Positions 13,242 through 27,000 are shown, counted from the stretch's first letter. The stretch is DNA of 64,000 bases from Sinonovacula constricta (GCA_007844125.1 CM017557.1:63316174-63380173), one strand, 5' to 3'. Made by a program: numbers and translations. Notes: a model not told the origin generated them from the sequence alone.

Positions 13242-13945
13242 CACTGCTCACATGTAAACAATAAAGTTAAATAAGTAATAATTTAGTTACCATTGCAATG
13301 CATCAGATAATCGATATACAGCATACATAGTTATTATAGTTGTTGAAAAGAAGATGGAGGTTAAGAGTAGGACTAAGTCTACTATTTAGATTATTTAAGT
13401 ATGTACTTATATTTTCAGTCTGAATTGTTGTACCTTGTCATTGTTTTATCGCTACTTATTAAAGCTGGTTTCCGATAGTTTGCTGATCTAATATTTGTAA
13501 CAATATCCGACCTCTGTTTTGGGGTATTTGTGTATAATTTCTGCATAAACTCATCAACTTAATCAGCATTTAAAATGTTCATTCTTTTTACATCTATAAA
13601 TAAGAATGAATGGGATTCCTCTAAAAATAGACATCGACGTCATTGCGGATATAAGTGGTCACGTGATTTTCTTGGTTTAAAAATAGCTAACTGTAGAAAA
13701 CGTGTTTGTAATGACAATTGTGGCGTTGTGGTTCACTTTTCAGATAGGTGTAGGACATCGATAAACGGCATTTTGAGAGATCTGTTCAGACAACTATCCT
13801 TTACTTAGCTTTTTAATAATATTTTGGTCCAAACTGTCAGCTCCCACCTTTAAGAAAATTGAAATTTGGCTCCTCAATATTCTATCTACGCATGAAAAGG
13901 ATGCTAGATCGTTTGACACTTCTCCTTCGGTGATTTTTTTTCTTG
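13242..13945 (+). repeat. Duplicated segment D1, copy 1 (partner 30993-31335)
   Basis: The first half (13242-13458) and last part (about 13853-13945) align collinearly with 30993-31211 and 31216-31335. Shared landmarks: cactgctcacatg, accattgcaatgcatcaga, gatggaggttaagagtagg, attgttgtaccttgt, caatattctatctac and tctccttcggtga. The ~390 bp that interrupts copy 1 is a TTAA-flanked insertion listed separately. Confidence 0.85.
13463..13848. mobile_element. Non-autonomous DNA transposon (MITE) with TTAA target duplication
   Basis: A 386-bp insert lies between TTAA at 13459-13462 and TTAA at 13849-13852. Its ends are an imperfect inverted repeat: AGCTGGTTTCCGATAGTTTG at the left and, on the opposite strand, AGGTGGGAGCTGACAGTTTG at the right. 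The paralogous segment at about 31212-31215 has a single TTAA and no insert, so an empty site is present in the same window. A 4-bp TTAA duplication is known for piggyBac-type elements and some other cut-and-paste families; the superfamily here is not proven. The 77-codon open frame inside (about 13575-13808) shows no transposase motif. Confidence 0.75.
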
Positions 13946-14159
13946 TTTCAAATATTAAATTTTATTGATAATCTAAGTAAAATAGATCTCTCCTAACCCA
14001 AATACAATGTGGACATTATTATTTTAATTGCTTTACTAATTGGGTATTGTATGACGTCACTTATTAAACCTAAGTAGGCGGCATCACTTTTTGTTTCAAA
14101 TAGATTTGTATTCTTTCCACTGTTTGCATCTCTGAAATCTTTGGGCAGTGCATTGTTGA

Positions 14160-14390
14160 AGCTCTGTTAACCGGGTAAAACACCACAGTTGGCCAGTTTG
14201 CGGACTGGCCTTTCCAGTGCGTAACAATTGGATTTACACTACGTTATGTAATATCGCTTTTTTGTAACTTTTACATATGACTGACAGTGTGAATATCTTT
14301 GTCTTCTACGTAATTCGTTTTTAAAATTTAATATATGTTGCAATGCTTATAGAATCTTGCCATCTTTTCTTTTTGTATTATAAGATTAAG
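14160..14390 (+). repeat. Dispersed repeat R1, copy with perfect hairpin
   Basis: It contains ggccagtttgcggactggcc (14191-14210), a perfect 7-bp hairpin with a 6-nt loop. This replaces the usual gccgactgaccg of R1. The later landmark tatgttgcaatgcttatag matches other R1 copies exactly. The middle is diverged. Confidence 0.6.
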
Positions 14391-17300
14391 AATATAATAT
14401 TTTTGCAATAAACAAAAAAAAATGACAATCGTTCATTAATATTGTTTTTAATTATTTCCTTGAAGTCAATATAATTGATATTTAATTTGTAAAAACGTAT
14501 AGACGTATGACGATAGATCTATATTCGCCCCATGCCCTTACAGCTGTATTTTAGATGCATGTTTTCCAATATGCACCGATAAAGGTACTACTACTTATGT
14601 TTTCTACATTTTAATAAGCTTGTTATGTGTTTAAAATTAGTCATTAATCTAATCAAATCTTCCTCATAAAACGTAGGCTTACAGATTGGTGTATTGCATA
14701 AGCTGTTGTTCCAAGTGACCTTCATATATAGTACATGTACCTTAGCACCAATGAATGCAATTTAAACTTAATCTCTCTTCATATTTGCCGTAATAAAGAA
14801 ATAAACCACTCAGGGACAAACTATTAAATAAATAATCAATGAAAAGGGACGGAATTTAATATGTGTTCTAATTTGTTTGGATTCCCTTTCAATGTGAATT
14901 ACATTTAAAGCCATGACCCATACTTATTGTATGGCTCTCAACTATTGCCTTTCTTTTCTCGATGGGCAAAATTATTAGTTTCACTTTAAAGCCACAGTCC
15001 TTCAGCCGTTGATGATACTGCAAACAATTTGCGCCATAAACGGTCTGATACCTCATTAAATAAATGAAACTTTAATGACGAATAGTTCAACATTACCTTT
15101 AGATTATAATTGGATATTTAAGAATTATAGTTGAACGCTTAAATACGAAACATAATTTTATTGTCCATTCTTATGTAACATTGGTTTCAATTAATGTGTG
15201 TTTGATAGCTTCTGGAGATGTATGTAGAAAACAATTAGGGAAACGACCGATCTGTTTTATAATTTTAAAATTGATTTCATTCTTGGTTCATTTCTGCTAT
15301 TATTGATGATATGTATATCACAGAACGGTTAAACAATAAACAACCTGATAATACAATTTCCGTGTGTGGTTATTAATTTATTGATTAAATTTAAAACAAA
15401 AATACACCTATCAAATATAACAAAGACGATTTTCAATGAATGTGGTTAATGTAAAGTACAAATCTAATTTATAAAGGTTAACTATAGTAATAATGAAAAA
15501 GATGTGGTTATAACAAACCTTGAACATATTAGTTTAATCCGTGTTTTATGCGGTACATATAACAATGTATAATTGATTGATTTTATCATCGTCAAAGGGC
15601 ACAAATAAATGCATTTTTTAAAAGTCACATTAAAAGAAAGTTTTATAGACTTATTTATTAGATTGAGGTATGTAAGTTTAAGTTATTTACTTATTCGGCA
15701 ACACAAACATCAAGCTGCAATCTTAGATCAATCAATTATTAAGATATCTTATATTCATAATTATGTATATGCTACAATTTGATTTATTTCTAAGTTTTAA
15801 AGTTTAATGAGAATGAATTTTAAAATGCATATTAATTTATTCAATTAATTTAGCTAGTCAGGAATAAATGCAATAAACTAAATGTATACTTGATGTTTTA
15901 GAGCTTACTCAGAAATAGTGTACTAGCAAACAGCTTGTCAATTTTGATTTGCTGCATTTACTGATATTGCGATACATCAAACTGGAAACCTCGACCTCTT
16001 ATGAGGCGACATTGGTAAGAAAATATAATTTTAGTTGTAAAACACATTTTCGATCTACAGTATAAACTCAACTGCTTTGCACATTAATCTAAAGAAATAT
16101 TATATTTTGTTTGACAATATAATATTTCGAGCATGAAGCACCAGATTAGTAAGCATACATATTACTTTATCATACTGCAAATTGTCACATAACAATGGCT
16201 TCTTATACACTACGTAACTCCTTTCGGTAATTAAAATTTATATTCTATACCTCTTAATGTGATGGGGCTTCAGTGCTCTAAAATTGTAAACAATTACCAA
16301 ATGAGTGGGCGGTAATATTAGGAGTTTTTCATTGCTTATGATTTTCTGTAATTAGTGGCCAGAACAAAATCTAAGTCATTTCTCGAATAGAAAATCAAAC
16401 GTTCCCTTAAGAAAAAAAGGTGATATCTCAGTAAACACAAAATGCCTTTTTAATTTTTTATGGTATATGTTTTGATACATATAATAAATACATGTAAACA
16501 CTCATCATAAAAACGAATTTAATAACATTTATTTGTTATAATTTTTTTTATTTTACCACGCTGAAATCATTTACTGTAATTAGTGTGCCATCTGCAAAAC
16601 TTAGCGATCCGAAGTCCGTCCAATCATCTGTCAGGAATCTTAATAGTATTAATTCTATTGTTGGTGATGTCTCTAATTTGTACGCATATTTCCCTTTGCA
16701 GTTGTATTTAAAATGCATCTTTTCTAAACATGTACCGATTCGGAGCGGAACAAACAGCATATTGCATGTTATATATCTTATGTTAAGAAAAATCAGCTCC
16801 TAACTACTATTACTATTATCAATATAAATGTAAAACTTTTAAAGTGAAATATTCTGTGTTAGGTAGTATATGGGTGACATTTTGGCCAGTCACCTTTGCT
16901 ACGTTTGTACATGTAACGACCGAATGTTGACTTGTAATCTTTGCATACATAAATAATTACGTTGTAATATCGAAACAGATAATTAAGAATACGTAAAAGA
17001 ACTTCTTGAATGAATAATTAATAAAAAAGCGTCTCAGAATTTAATATATTTAGCCAATTAATAGGTAGGACCTTACATGTTCATTGATGTTACGAAATAA
17101 TTGTTCCTCACTAACTAAAATAGAGCGATCTCCAAATGTTACTGAAAATGGAGGAAAATCTTATCTCATGTGGGTTATCTCACATGGGTAAAGCGCCCAA
17201 AACTGCATTAGTATTAGCTTAGGGAATTATCAGTCTATATATAAAAATGGTAAAAATAATGTAGTTAAAAGATGACGTCATTTCCTTCTGCTATTAAACA

Positions 17301-19640
17301 ACATTTTTGACGCTAAATATTATCTGCATTAGCAAAAAAGTGTGTGTGTTTTCTTTCTTAGATATTTACTGTAATATAACAATATGTTCAGTACTATAAA
17401 ACATTGTTCCTTAAAAACCAGCTTATTTTAGCATGTTGTGATAGGGTTATGTTATGGGCTATTAATAATGTGATTGCGAGTATATAACTATCCCAAACCA
17501 GTGTAGTTTTTAGCTCATTGCCAAAGCTCGTTTCAGTCAAATAGTTGGAATATCCGATTTCACATCCAACCCTTTGATTTTTTCTATTAACCATTTATTC
17601 ATTTTAATAGCTTAGGTACTGCAGAAGTTGATGTAACTGCAAATTATAACAGATAATTATGTGCCCTGCAAAAGATTTAATACCTACTATGATCAATAAA
17701 ACCCTTATGTACAAACTGTAAGAAATTAAATTGACTTTAGTGGATGCGTAGTTCAGTGTGCAACGTTGTTGAAATTGAATTAATTGGTTATTATACGAAA
17801 TGCAACTTAGCATTTTACAGTCTCTTGAAGGTGCATCGGAACGACAATAAATGCCTTCATATATTTATTCCTGTTGTTATCTGTATAGCGTTGCTTAGTA
17901 TTTGACAATGTAAGTGAAAAAGGATAAATTGCCTACCAGAAATACAAAAAATAATCTCATTCGTTTCTGGGATAAATTCTGTAATTAATGACTTCATATC
18001 GTGGAAACAGGGATAGCTGCTAATACCATTTCCGTTTGGTATGATTGTTCATTAGTTATATTCAATTTATTTCTGCACTTATCAAAGTACATTTATTATG
18101 ATATATCGATGAGGTATGTTTTTTTTTATTTTGCTAAATGTGTTGGCAAAAGTACTAAACTTAACAAATGACAATAATTGATATAATGATATTGATGATA
18201 TCATGATATAAACGACTATGTTGAATCCAAATAAGTGGTAGATAATACCTATGTTTTTTTAAACTGAGACAAAGGGAGGCGTTTTTATTTGAAAAAAAGC
18301 ACGCGCGAAGAATAAATAAACCTTGAATCTAGGCCTGCTTTCGCCCGTTCAATAACATATTTACATGAAGACTGGTTATAGAAATATTCACGTTTGGCAC
18401 GATGCTGGTCGTTATTTGATCCCGTTTAATTAACGTCTTCTAATAAATTCAGTTTTCTTGGAGGTGCCAGAATATTGATCGAGTTTATAAATATATAAAA
18501 TAATTATCAAAGACAATAAAACTGTTTATGCATTCAATTCACGCATTCATCCACTTTTCTTTAACACATGTATAACCCTTACTATAACTTTACTTCTAAC
18601 TTAAAGATCTTTGTACCTCGATATGAAAACAGTTATTTTAAGTTTTAAATATGTATTTTAATTCATAAATGACTTTTTCTAATATTTATATCAAAATTAC
18701 TGATATGATTGGTAAAATTCTGAGCGACTCGTTCTTTAAAAAAATTCAATCTTTACTAATGAACTTACTCATCGACAACAACTTAAGCTATTATATTTTA
18801 ATTACCACATTTATGCTACTTTATGAATATTTTCAGCATTTGTACACAAATCTTCCTGTACAACTTTTGTTAATATAACTTCAATCGACTCTCGCTTTTC
18901 AACTACGAAACATTTATCTTTGTTAAATCTTACCGTCAATGTCAGAAAGATAGAATTACTGTATTAAGTCGTACATTCAATATGAAACACAAACACATTC
19001 AGTCTGGCATTTTATATTTGATCTCTTAATCGAAGTTTATCTTCTTGTTCGGAAGCATTCAATGTCTTACTTTGTTTTGCATCCCAAAACTTCTTTTTCT
19101 ATGACTTAGCCAATGCAATACAAGCATTTAAAAGATATCCATTTGGTAATTGTATTTGTTGTTAGACATTTGACATCGAACAAATAAGATGTATAAATTT
19201 CCTTTATTTTGCATAAGTATCCTAAAGAGAGATGGGGAAACGTAGATATAATTCTGTCAACAATTTATAGCACTATTATCTTTTACTTTAAGTTATCTTA
19301 CGGCATGAACTGACATGAAGCATTAATGTGTGAAACCCCATATGTCACTAGCGAAGGCCCAGCTGACATGTTAATACCCCATTTCCCATACCAGACCGCC
19401 TGCTTACAATATTAATAACAGATTTCGCCGTGGGTATAAACACATTATTGTTCAATCACTGTTTCTGTAACTTAACATACAACGGTATGTTGTATTATGT
19501 CACTGTAAAATACATTTAAAAATGTTCAAAAGACGAAAAACGTACAAACAAGGCAAACGGGGTGGGGAAATAAAATGCTAGCATTAACGACAAATTTCTT
19601 AAACACGCCCCAGTCTTCAATGTCGAAGCATTTTAACTTC
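14391..19640. other. Long gene-free stretch with faint internal duplications
   Basis: No gene is recognised. The region near 14540-14600 (agctgtattttagatgcat) resembles 16690-16745 (agttgtatttaaaatgcat). A perfect 13-bp inverted repeat lies at 16094-16128. Overlapping open frames on opposite strands near 16548-16803 are not supported by any domain. Confidence 0.45.
16094..16128. repeat. Perfect 13-bp inverted repeat, 9-nt loop
   Basis: gaaatattatatt at 16094-16106 pairs with aatataatatttc at 16116-16128. AT-rich composition makes a chance origin possible. Confidence 0.8.
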
Positions 19641-19845
19641 AAGCACCCCAGGTGGCCATTTTGCCGACTGACCGTTCTAAGGCGGTAACTGATGGTTTTT
19701 CTTTTTGTGTGTTATGTCTCGTCTCTGTGTTTTTTGTCACATTTACATTTACCTTGTCTGCCTTGGTCTGCAGGTAGATAAAATTTAAATATCTGTGAAA
19801 ATTTTGATAGGACCTTTTCTTATTTACCTATTAGACATGACAGTA
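19640..19845 (+). repeat. Dispersed repeat R1, subtype with tttgataggaccttttctta 3' end
   Basis: In order: ttttgccgactgaccgttc, aaggcggtaactgatgg, tctcgtctctgtgtttttt, acatttaccttgtctgcc and tttgataggaccttttctta. The same order occurs at 30100-30290 and 56170-56350. The 3' end differs from the tatgttgcaatgcttatagg type, so R1 has at least two subtypes. Confidence 0.75.
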
Positions 19846-20641
19846 GGTAGCAAAACCCAACTTCATAAAATGTCATAACTTCAATGGAATTATTAAAATA
19901 TATGTATTTTAATCTTACCAACAAATGTTTTCACGAGCATATAGAATATATATAAAAATACACAATGCTTAGGATTTTGTCATATTTTTATATTTGCAGG
20001 GAACTTGTATAAAATCTCCATCTATAGTGCTTTTAAACAACAAATAAATATGTCAGCGTCAATACGTCAACAGTCATTAGTGATCTACGCTGTCTGCATA
20101 CATAGAATGTGTACGTTATGGATAATAGCAATGATATTAAAATGCACCTTGGTTCAACTCGAAATGGATTTACTTTATTTCCAATGAGCCAAAACAAAAT
20201 TGTGTTATTATTTACACATTCGCAATCATACTTTCAATAAATGTTATTTTAAGCATTTCGACGTCATTTTATAATTCTAATGTCGACGATGACAGACATT
20301 TATGATCTTAGCCTAAACGTTTCACTTTGCCTAATGAGAAATTTATGCAATAAACCAATGTATATATTATGCATTAAATGAGCTGAATTGAAATCTTATG
20401 ATGCGTCAATGGAACGTTAAAATAGTTCAACGTCTTAAAGCAGATTAACGAAGGCATTCTGAACTTACAAACCAGAAATAATTATGTACCAGGTAAAGCT
20501 ACATACAGTAGATATTTATCTTGAAAATATTGAGTGAATGATTTATGTCGACATATGAACGATTGCCCTTTGCCAAAAATGGTGAATGGTTTTATGTGGA
20601 TTTATCGAACACATTTGAGAAACCCCTCAGGATGTGCGAGA

Positions 20642-20870
20642 TTAAAGCTCTGTAAAACCGGTTTAAGCACTCAATCTTGCCCCTTTTACCGTTTTTCCGA
20701 CTTACAGTTCCAAGGCGGTAACTGCTGGGTTTGCTCTTTTTGTTTCATAATCATCACTGATGTGTTCTTACTTTTACATTTGGCTAGCAGTGAATACCTT
20801 TGTGTTTTTTTCTTTTCAAATTTTGGTATATGTTGCAATGCTTATAAGACTTTGTCATATTTCCATATTA
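20642..20870 (+). repeat. Dispersed repeat R1, well-preserved copy
   Basis: In order: ctctgtaaaaccggtttaag, ttccaaggcggtaactg, acatttggctagcagtgaat, acctttgtg and tatgttgcaatgcttata. This is one of the best copies, with 62949-63163. The 139-codon open frame spanning 20534-20953 is repeat-derived and not a gene. Confidence 0.8.
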
Positions 20871-20879
20871 CGCATATAA

Positions 20880-21900
20880 ACAAAAGTCAATCAAACTTTC
20901 GGAAGGTAATAATTAATATCGATTACCGGTCTTATTTAATACAAATTACTTAAATGAGGTCTGCAAAACATAAGTTCGAGATAAGACTGGTAATTTAGAC
21001 ATTTCATTTCAGACATTGCTTATCTTTGCCTCTTCTTCCTTTGAAAGAAAATGATTCTCCACCAGAAGCAGCTATTTTTTTAATTAGTATTTTTAAGCAC
21101 GTTCCAAATTAAAATAGGTAAAAATAAATATCTAGCAATAACTCAGTTCATACTTAAATTGCATTTGCTTTTGGCTATTGTGATAAAAGGCAATAAAGCA
21201 GGCAATAGGTAAATACATAGAACACGAAAATATGATTTCGGTTAACGAGTCGGTAATTCTATACACGCGATTGAATGATCGCGCTAATCATACATCAATT
21301 GGCGTTAATATTTATCAAGTGTAGTGTGAAATATAACGCGCATAAAAACATACGACTAAAGAAATGCGTTTTAAATAAGTAATGTGACGAAAATGTTACA
21401 AAATTAATTTCAATTTAATTTGAAATTTAAAATCTAATGTGCAGAAAAGACTTCAAAAGTTTTATATAAACGTTTTGTTTCAACACAAAGGGAATGTTTT
21501 TATAGTAACATTACTGTGATTATACACATTTAAATGTGTAGGTTTAAGTGGTTACTTTATTACCAATCCATCAACATGCTTTAATAATAGTAGGAAATTG
21601 ACTTCATGCCTAGTTCATTAGTTTTTATCAATTTCTATAATGATTCAGCGGGAAAATAATAAACAACATGCTAATACAATGTCCGTTTTATTCGATCGTT
21701 AATGAATATCGTTAATTATCTCAGTGGTGTGACCTACAAGCATACATCATACATCACATGACCACGTCCAATGAAAACGGAATTGCAAAAGTAGACCTAT
21801 CACTATAAGGGATTAATATTCCTGACTATTCAGTAATTAATCACACTTTAGGACGGACAGGCCGACGAAGTAAGAGCTTAAATTTATTTCCCATAATTCA
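20880..21900. other. Gene-free stretch, nothing recognised
   Basis: AT-rich sequence between R1 and the minisatellite, with no feature I can support. Confidence 0.5.
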
Positions 21901-22390
21901 CCTATATAATCCATTCTTCGCTGATAATTTATGAAACCAGCAGTTGTAGTGACATTAAATAATTTACCTATGTAATCTAGTCTGCGGCTAATGTATGCGA
22001 GCAGAAATTTGAGAGCAGCTGAATAATTCACATATATAACCCATTCTTCGCTGATAATGTATGCGACAAACAGTATATATATATAATATAGCCTGCAGCT
22101 AATATATGTGAGCAGCAGTATTAGAACAGTTGAATAATTCACTTATATAACCTAGTCTTCGCTGGTGATGTATGCGATTAGCAGTTTTAGTAAGTTACAC
22201 TGGAAAAGTCGCCTATATAATCTAGTCTGCGGCTGAAATTGTATGTGAGCAGCAGTATTAAAACAGTTGAATAATTCACCTGTATAACCTAGTCTTCGCT
22301 GATGATGTATGCAACCAGCAGTTGTAGAACCGTTGATTTATTCGCCTACAAACCAGTCTTTAGCTAATGATGTGACCAAACCAGCAAATG
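21901..22390 (+). repeat. Minisatellite, about 8 units of ~65 bp in alternating types
   Basis: Units begin with cctatataa-like starts. Type 1 carries tcttcgctgataatgtatgc and then cagcagttgtag. Type 2 carries tctgcggctaatgtatg and then gagcagcagtattag plus gttgaataattca. The two types alternate, giving a dimer of about 130 bp. One unit in the middle (about 22060-22090) is shortened around a short TA run, and the last unit is degenerate. The 101-codon minus-strand frame across it is a by-product of the repeat. Confidence 0.9.
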
Positions 22391-25300
22391 TATTACTATG
22401 TCTATATGAATGGCTTGATAAAAGAAAAGAGAAAAGAAATAAAGCGGAATGTTAAACTTTCACTCTATTACTCTTCAGTCGACTTTACAGGTGTATCTTT
22501 TAGAAATCGGGTACATTCGCTATTATCCTGCAATAGCAGCCGAAGCATCGCTGAAAGCTATATTAATTACCAAATCAACCTCTAGATATCTGTTCTTTAC
22601 ATTAATGAACGTATCTTTATAATTTAATTTACACACTCGTATTTCTGTAAGGTCTATTAATGCTAATGCATGGTCGACAAACAATATTGAAACCTTTCAA
22701 ACGAAAGGTGAAAGTTTATATGTCTGAAAAAAAAATCGAAAAAGAGAGTAAAGTCGCATTCGACAGTTTGCCTAAATACCTGTTATAATATGATTGTTGC
22801 ACCTTCACTTATCGCTATCAATTGTCAATTATTTCCAATCTATCAATAAGCACTATGGAGATTCCAGCCACCTGTATATATATGGACATCAGTGGTCATT
22901 ACTCTAATTATTATGTATCGTGATCTCAAAATAAGGTTTTTTCGCTGCTTACCTATATGAAGGTTAACAATAGCTAAGTGGACAGCGTGGCTTGGATAGG
23001 AAATACATATGTTTATAATGACAAGTGGGCGTTAAACTTTACTTAAACATGGATGTAGACATTGGTGATCAATAAACAGCATTTCACTGGATCTTTTCAG
23101 GAAATATTATTTTTTGAGGCCATGGGAGACAAATAGTGGTCCAAACATGGTTACCTTCATTTGGGCAAACTGGAGAAGATTTTCTGTTGTGGCTTTAAGT
23201 ATCTTGTATTGCGTGTATTAAAACGACTTTTATATTGTTCACAAAAACAGTTCATTTATCCGAAAAGTTCCACTACGCATTTACATTATTTTAACTGTTT
23301 AACGCTTACCTCTCTTAAAGTAAACAGAACTTCGCTTGCTTGATAGGTCTTGTTAATACGCCAGTCGTATGTACTGTGAAGATATGATCAAAAGTGACGT
23401 AATAATTTTAAATTAAATAAGGTCGTTCATAATATCAATTAACACCGAAAAAAATGATTAATATAACTTGATTTCAACATACAATATATGATTGATGGAT
23501 TAGAGGTAAATTGTACTTTAGGAAATCCCCAAAAGGTTAAACTAATGGTATAATCATTCAGTTTTAATGAGAGCCATGTTCGTTTTGTAGAGATAAAATC
23601 AGACCAGAAACAGACTTTGCCATCGTTGTCTCATCAGCAAAAATAATTTATATTGAAAAGATAAATACGATTATAGATAATGTCCCAAATACATTGTTTT
23701 GTGGTTACTATAATTTATATGGCTTTCATATTGTATTGTATATAATTTACATTTTATCACAAGCGAGAAATATTATCTAGGCGTAATAAAAGTTCTGAAA
23801 CAAAGCCAGTGCTTCACGTATCTTGGTCACAATAAAGGACTACCTCATAAAATTAGACTCACTTAGTTGTTTAGGAGTGAATTCCATTAGGTCGGCTCGC
23901 AGAGTACAAAAGCTTATTTGACATTTTTACACCTAATCATGTTTTTATCCATACCCAATACAGCACGAAGTGTAATTTTGCGTAAGGAAAGATTCCAGCC
24001 GTTACATTATGAACGAGGAAGCACATGGTAATGCTATATGTAAAAGCTACCATCTGACCGTTTGGTCATATTAGGCACATATAAAATACCTAGCCCTTAT
24101 TTCGGGCAAATGGGAAGCCATACTTAAGTAGTGATTGGTTAGAAAAGACGACTTTAAACACGTTTTTAATTGAAGACAGTTAAAATTATAAAATATTGTT
24201 ATCTAAATCCAGTCTTAATTTCCCAATATATAAAAGGCAGAATGGTGATTCACCCTTAAATAGATTTCGACTTCAGAACGGATGACTGCGGAAAATAATA
24301 AAATTATATCAAAGCAAACCTTTCCCTTGGATTTCTTAATATAAATAGCTATTTTTTTTAGATATGAAATAAATATTGACAACGACGAATGGAGTGCTAT
24401 GCCTCGTTTGTCACATCTCAGACATCATTAAAACGACATTTTGTGGAATCTTTACAGGCAAAAAAACTTATAAAGTTGTTACAAATGGTTTAAGCTGCCT
24501 GGTACTACCTTAAAGTTACTATGGTATTATGTAAACACGCATCGGGCCTTTGAATTGATAGACATTGTCTTTTTAGACAAATCTATCTAATAAGACAAAT
24601 CTATCTAGTTTTACATTTTCCACTTATTGTTATGGATATATGTCATCTTACAAAGCGCATTGAAAAACAAAGTTGAAACTTCCAGTCAAAAGCCTTTTTG
24701 TTTCAATTAAAAGTTCCATCTAATACATGGTTAATACACAGTAATGTTGTTAGCTGAAATACAAAATTTCTTGTCTTGTTCTTATCTCATTATATGATGC
24801 ATGGTATATTTCGTAATACGTGTATTGCTACAACAATCAAACCGCTCAATAGTTTTTTAAGATATAAATACCATTTATAGGAGATAAAGAAAGCTCATTT
24901 TGTGGTTGATGCACGTGATGCTTTCCTGAAATAATGTTTTGTACTTATGACATAGATTATTTAAAAAGATGTTTAATGTATATATGTGGCTGATTTTCTT
25001 TACAAACAAATAGTTACGGATTTATGTTAGAAAATGGTTTTCTTCTTTATATATATGTGTAAGCATGTCAGCTCAATGTTAAAGTGACGCAAACCCTGAG
25101 ACGAGACAATCAATGCAAGTAAACACAATAGTAACCCTGTTGAAATGATACGTCGGTCCGTCGGCCAAAAGACCGACTGGGCTTTTCAAGCAGTTTATCA
25201 GCTTTAACACTGCACTCTATAAAATGGTGAAAGGAAAACAGTTAAATCTGAAACACTTCGCGTTAGCTTATAACATTTATTTATTTATTAAAATCATAGA

Positions 25301-27000
25301 ATAAAACTTAGTTCTTACTCCTTTATAATAAAGTAAATCCTTTGAAATAAAGATTTACAGAGCACATTGTCATTCCGACGGAAATAGATATTCTACTTTT
25401 TTGTTTACTTAGTATATGATAGGCAATTTATACAAATACGAACTCATACTGCCAAGAGATAACTTTGTCGAAAAGAGCGAAAAAGTGAAAGCTTCACCAA
25501 ATGATATGTAAGTTGTCTTATCCCGACATTACTCATTGCAACACTTTCTTTGTCTGAACCTTGCGTGTATGTACCATAATACAAGAACTTAGATTTCAAT
25601 GACAAATCATGAAAAAGACATCTCAAATTCAAATCTGTGAAAAGTATAGTCCTCTCGTCCGAGTACCCCATGACATACGTGTTAGGCAGCAGTCATGCAT
25701 TTAGCAAATTTATGGCAATTAAAAACAGCTGACATAACTACAGTAAACAATAAAAAGTCTTGCAATAAATTTGTTTACTGTGTATCTAATGTTTAATATG
25801 AAGTAGAAATCAAGTTTGTACGTATACTTTTTCTTGAAAAAAAGCTTTCCATAATTTTCCATTATTTACAAAATGGCAACAACATTACTGCTGCTATTTC
25901 TTCGTATACGACTCACACTTTGAACGAAGCACAATTGAATGACGGATACAATTTGCATATGAAGACTAGTAGGGTATAAGGCCATTAGTTCATTGATATT
26001 TCAATAATGCAGCCCTATGTATACTTGACAATGTCTTTTTGCATTCAACAAAATCTGAGCTGTACTTAATTATTTGATAATTACAACTCACATAATATTC
26101 AAATTCAATATTATATTGGGATGTTTATTGAATGAGAATACAAAACAAGATAACCTTGAACCATTTCTAAGTGAAAGCCTTGTTTTCTAAGCATAAGACC
26201 CATTGTCGTGCCTAATTAGCTAAATGTTCTGTACATCTCAAGAAATGTCGTAGAAGCCTTAGACAAATTCAATTATAGCATTTTTAAGGATAAATGAGTG
26301 TCCTGATTATACATGTAGTTCATTTGCTAAGTCGCCATTCGAAATTTGTCTATAATATTTGCAAACTCAACACCTAAACAATGGTAACTTAGATAGAATT
26401 TCGGTAAGGTTGACATTTTCGGCATTCGAGAGTCATTAAAATATACAGTTGAAAAAATCTGATAAACAGCTGTATCCTTAGCACTTAACAGTTCAGATTA
26501 TGTCGTACAGTAAACTGAACGCAAAATCAGAAGCATTCTAAGCACATAAGAGTCCATTTTACTATTAAAATAATGCTAAAAAAGTTCAAATCAAGAAACA
26601 AATGTGAAGGAAGACATCTTCTTTCGAAATTCAGTAGAAACAGAGTATAACAAATGTCCATTTCTTGCAGATTTGTGTATTCTATCTACACTTAGCATGT
26701 CGTTTAACATTAAGTCTAGATTAAGTCAAAATTAGAAACACGACTTTTCATTTAAGATGGCAGACACTACTCCTTTTAAACCACATTACAACTTAAAGTT
26801 GATTTCGTATAATGTTATAAGTTCTTATCAATACGTATCATTGTATCATCTAATGTAAAATATGAATATCGACATTTTGAAGTTGTCGTAAGAACAAAGT
26901 AATTTTGTATAATTCCTACTTACCATTGAGGATTATTATGATAGTTGTTTAATTACTCATATATACAAACTTGTGCTATCGGTCACGTGCTAAGAGGTGC
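22391..27000. other. Long gene-free stretch
   Basis: No gene or clear element. Small structures include a tandem gacaaatctatctaataa / gacaaatctatctagtt at 24575-24612 and a hairpin gtcggtc/gaccgac at 25152-25177. Read on the minus strand, the hairpin region resembles the cagtcggtctttttgccgac part of R1, so it may be a minus-strand R1 fragment. Confidence 0.45.

Noticed and set aside
13575..13808. 77-residue frame inside the TTAA MITE as a transposase
   Set aside because: Too short, and no DDE or zinc-finger motif; the element is best seen as non-autonomous.
20534..20953. 139-residue open frame
   Set aside because: It spans repeat R1; the frame is not kept in other R1 copies and no domain is visible.
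21837..22142. 101-residue minus-strand frame with Tyr/Ile repeats
   Set aside because: It is a by-product of the minisatellite unit length.
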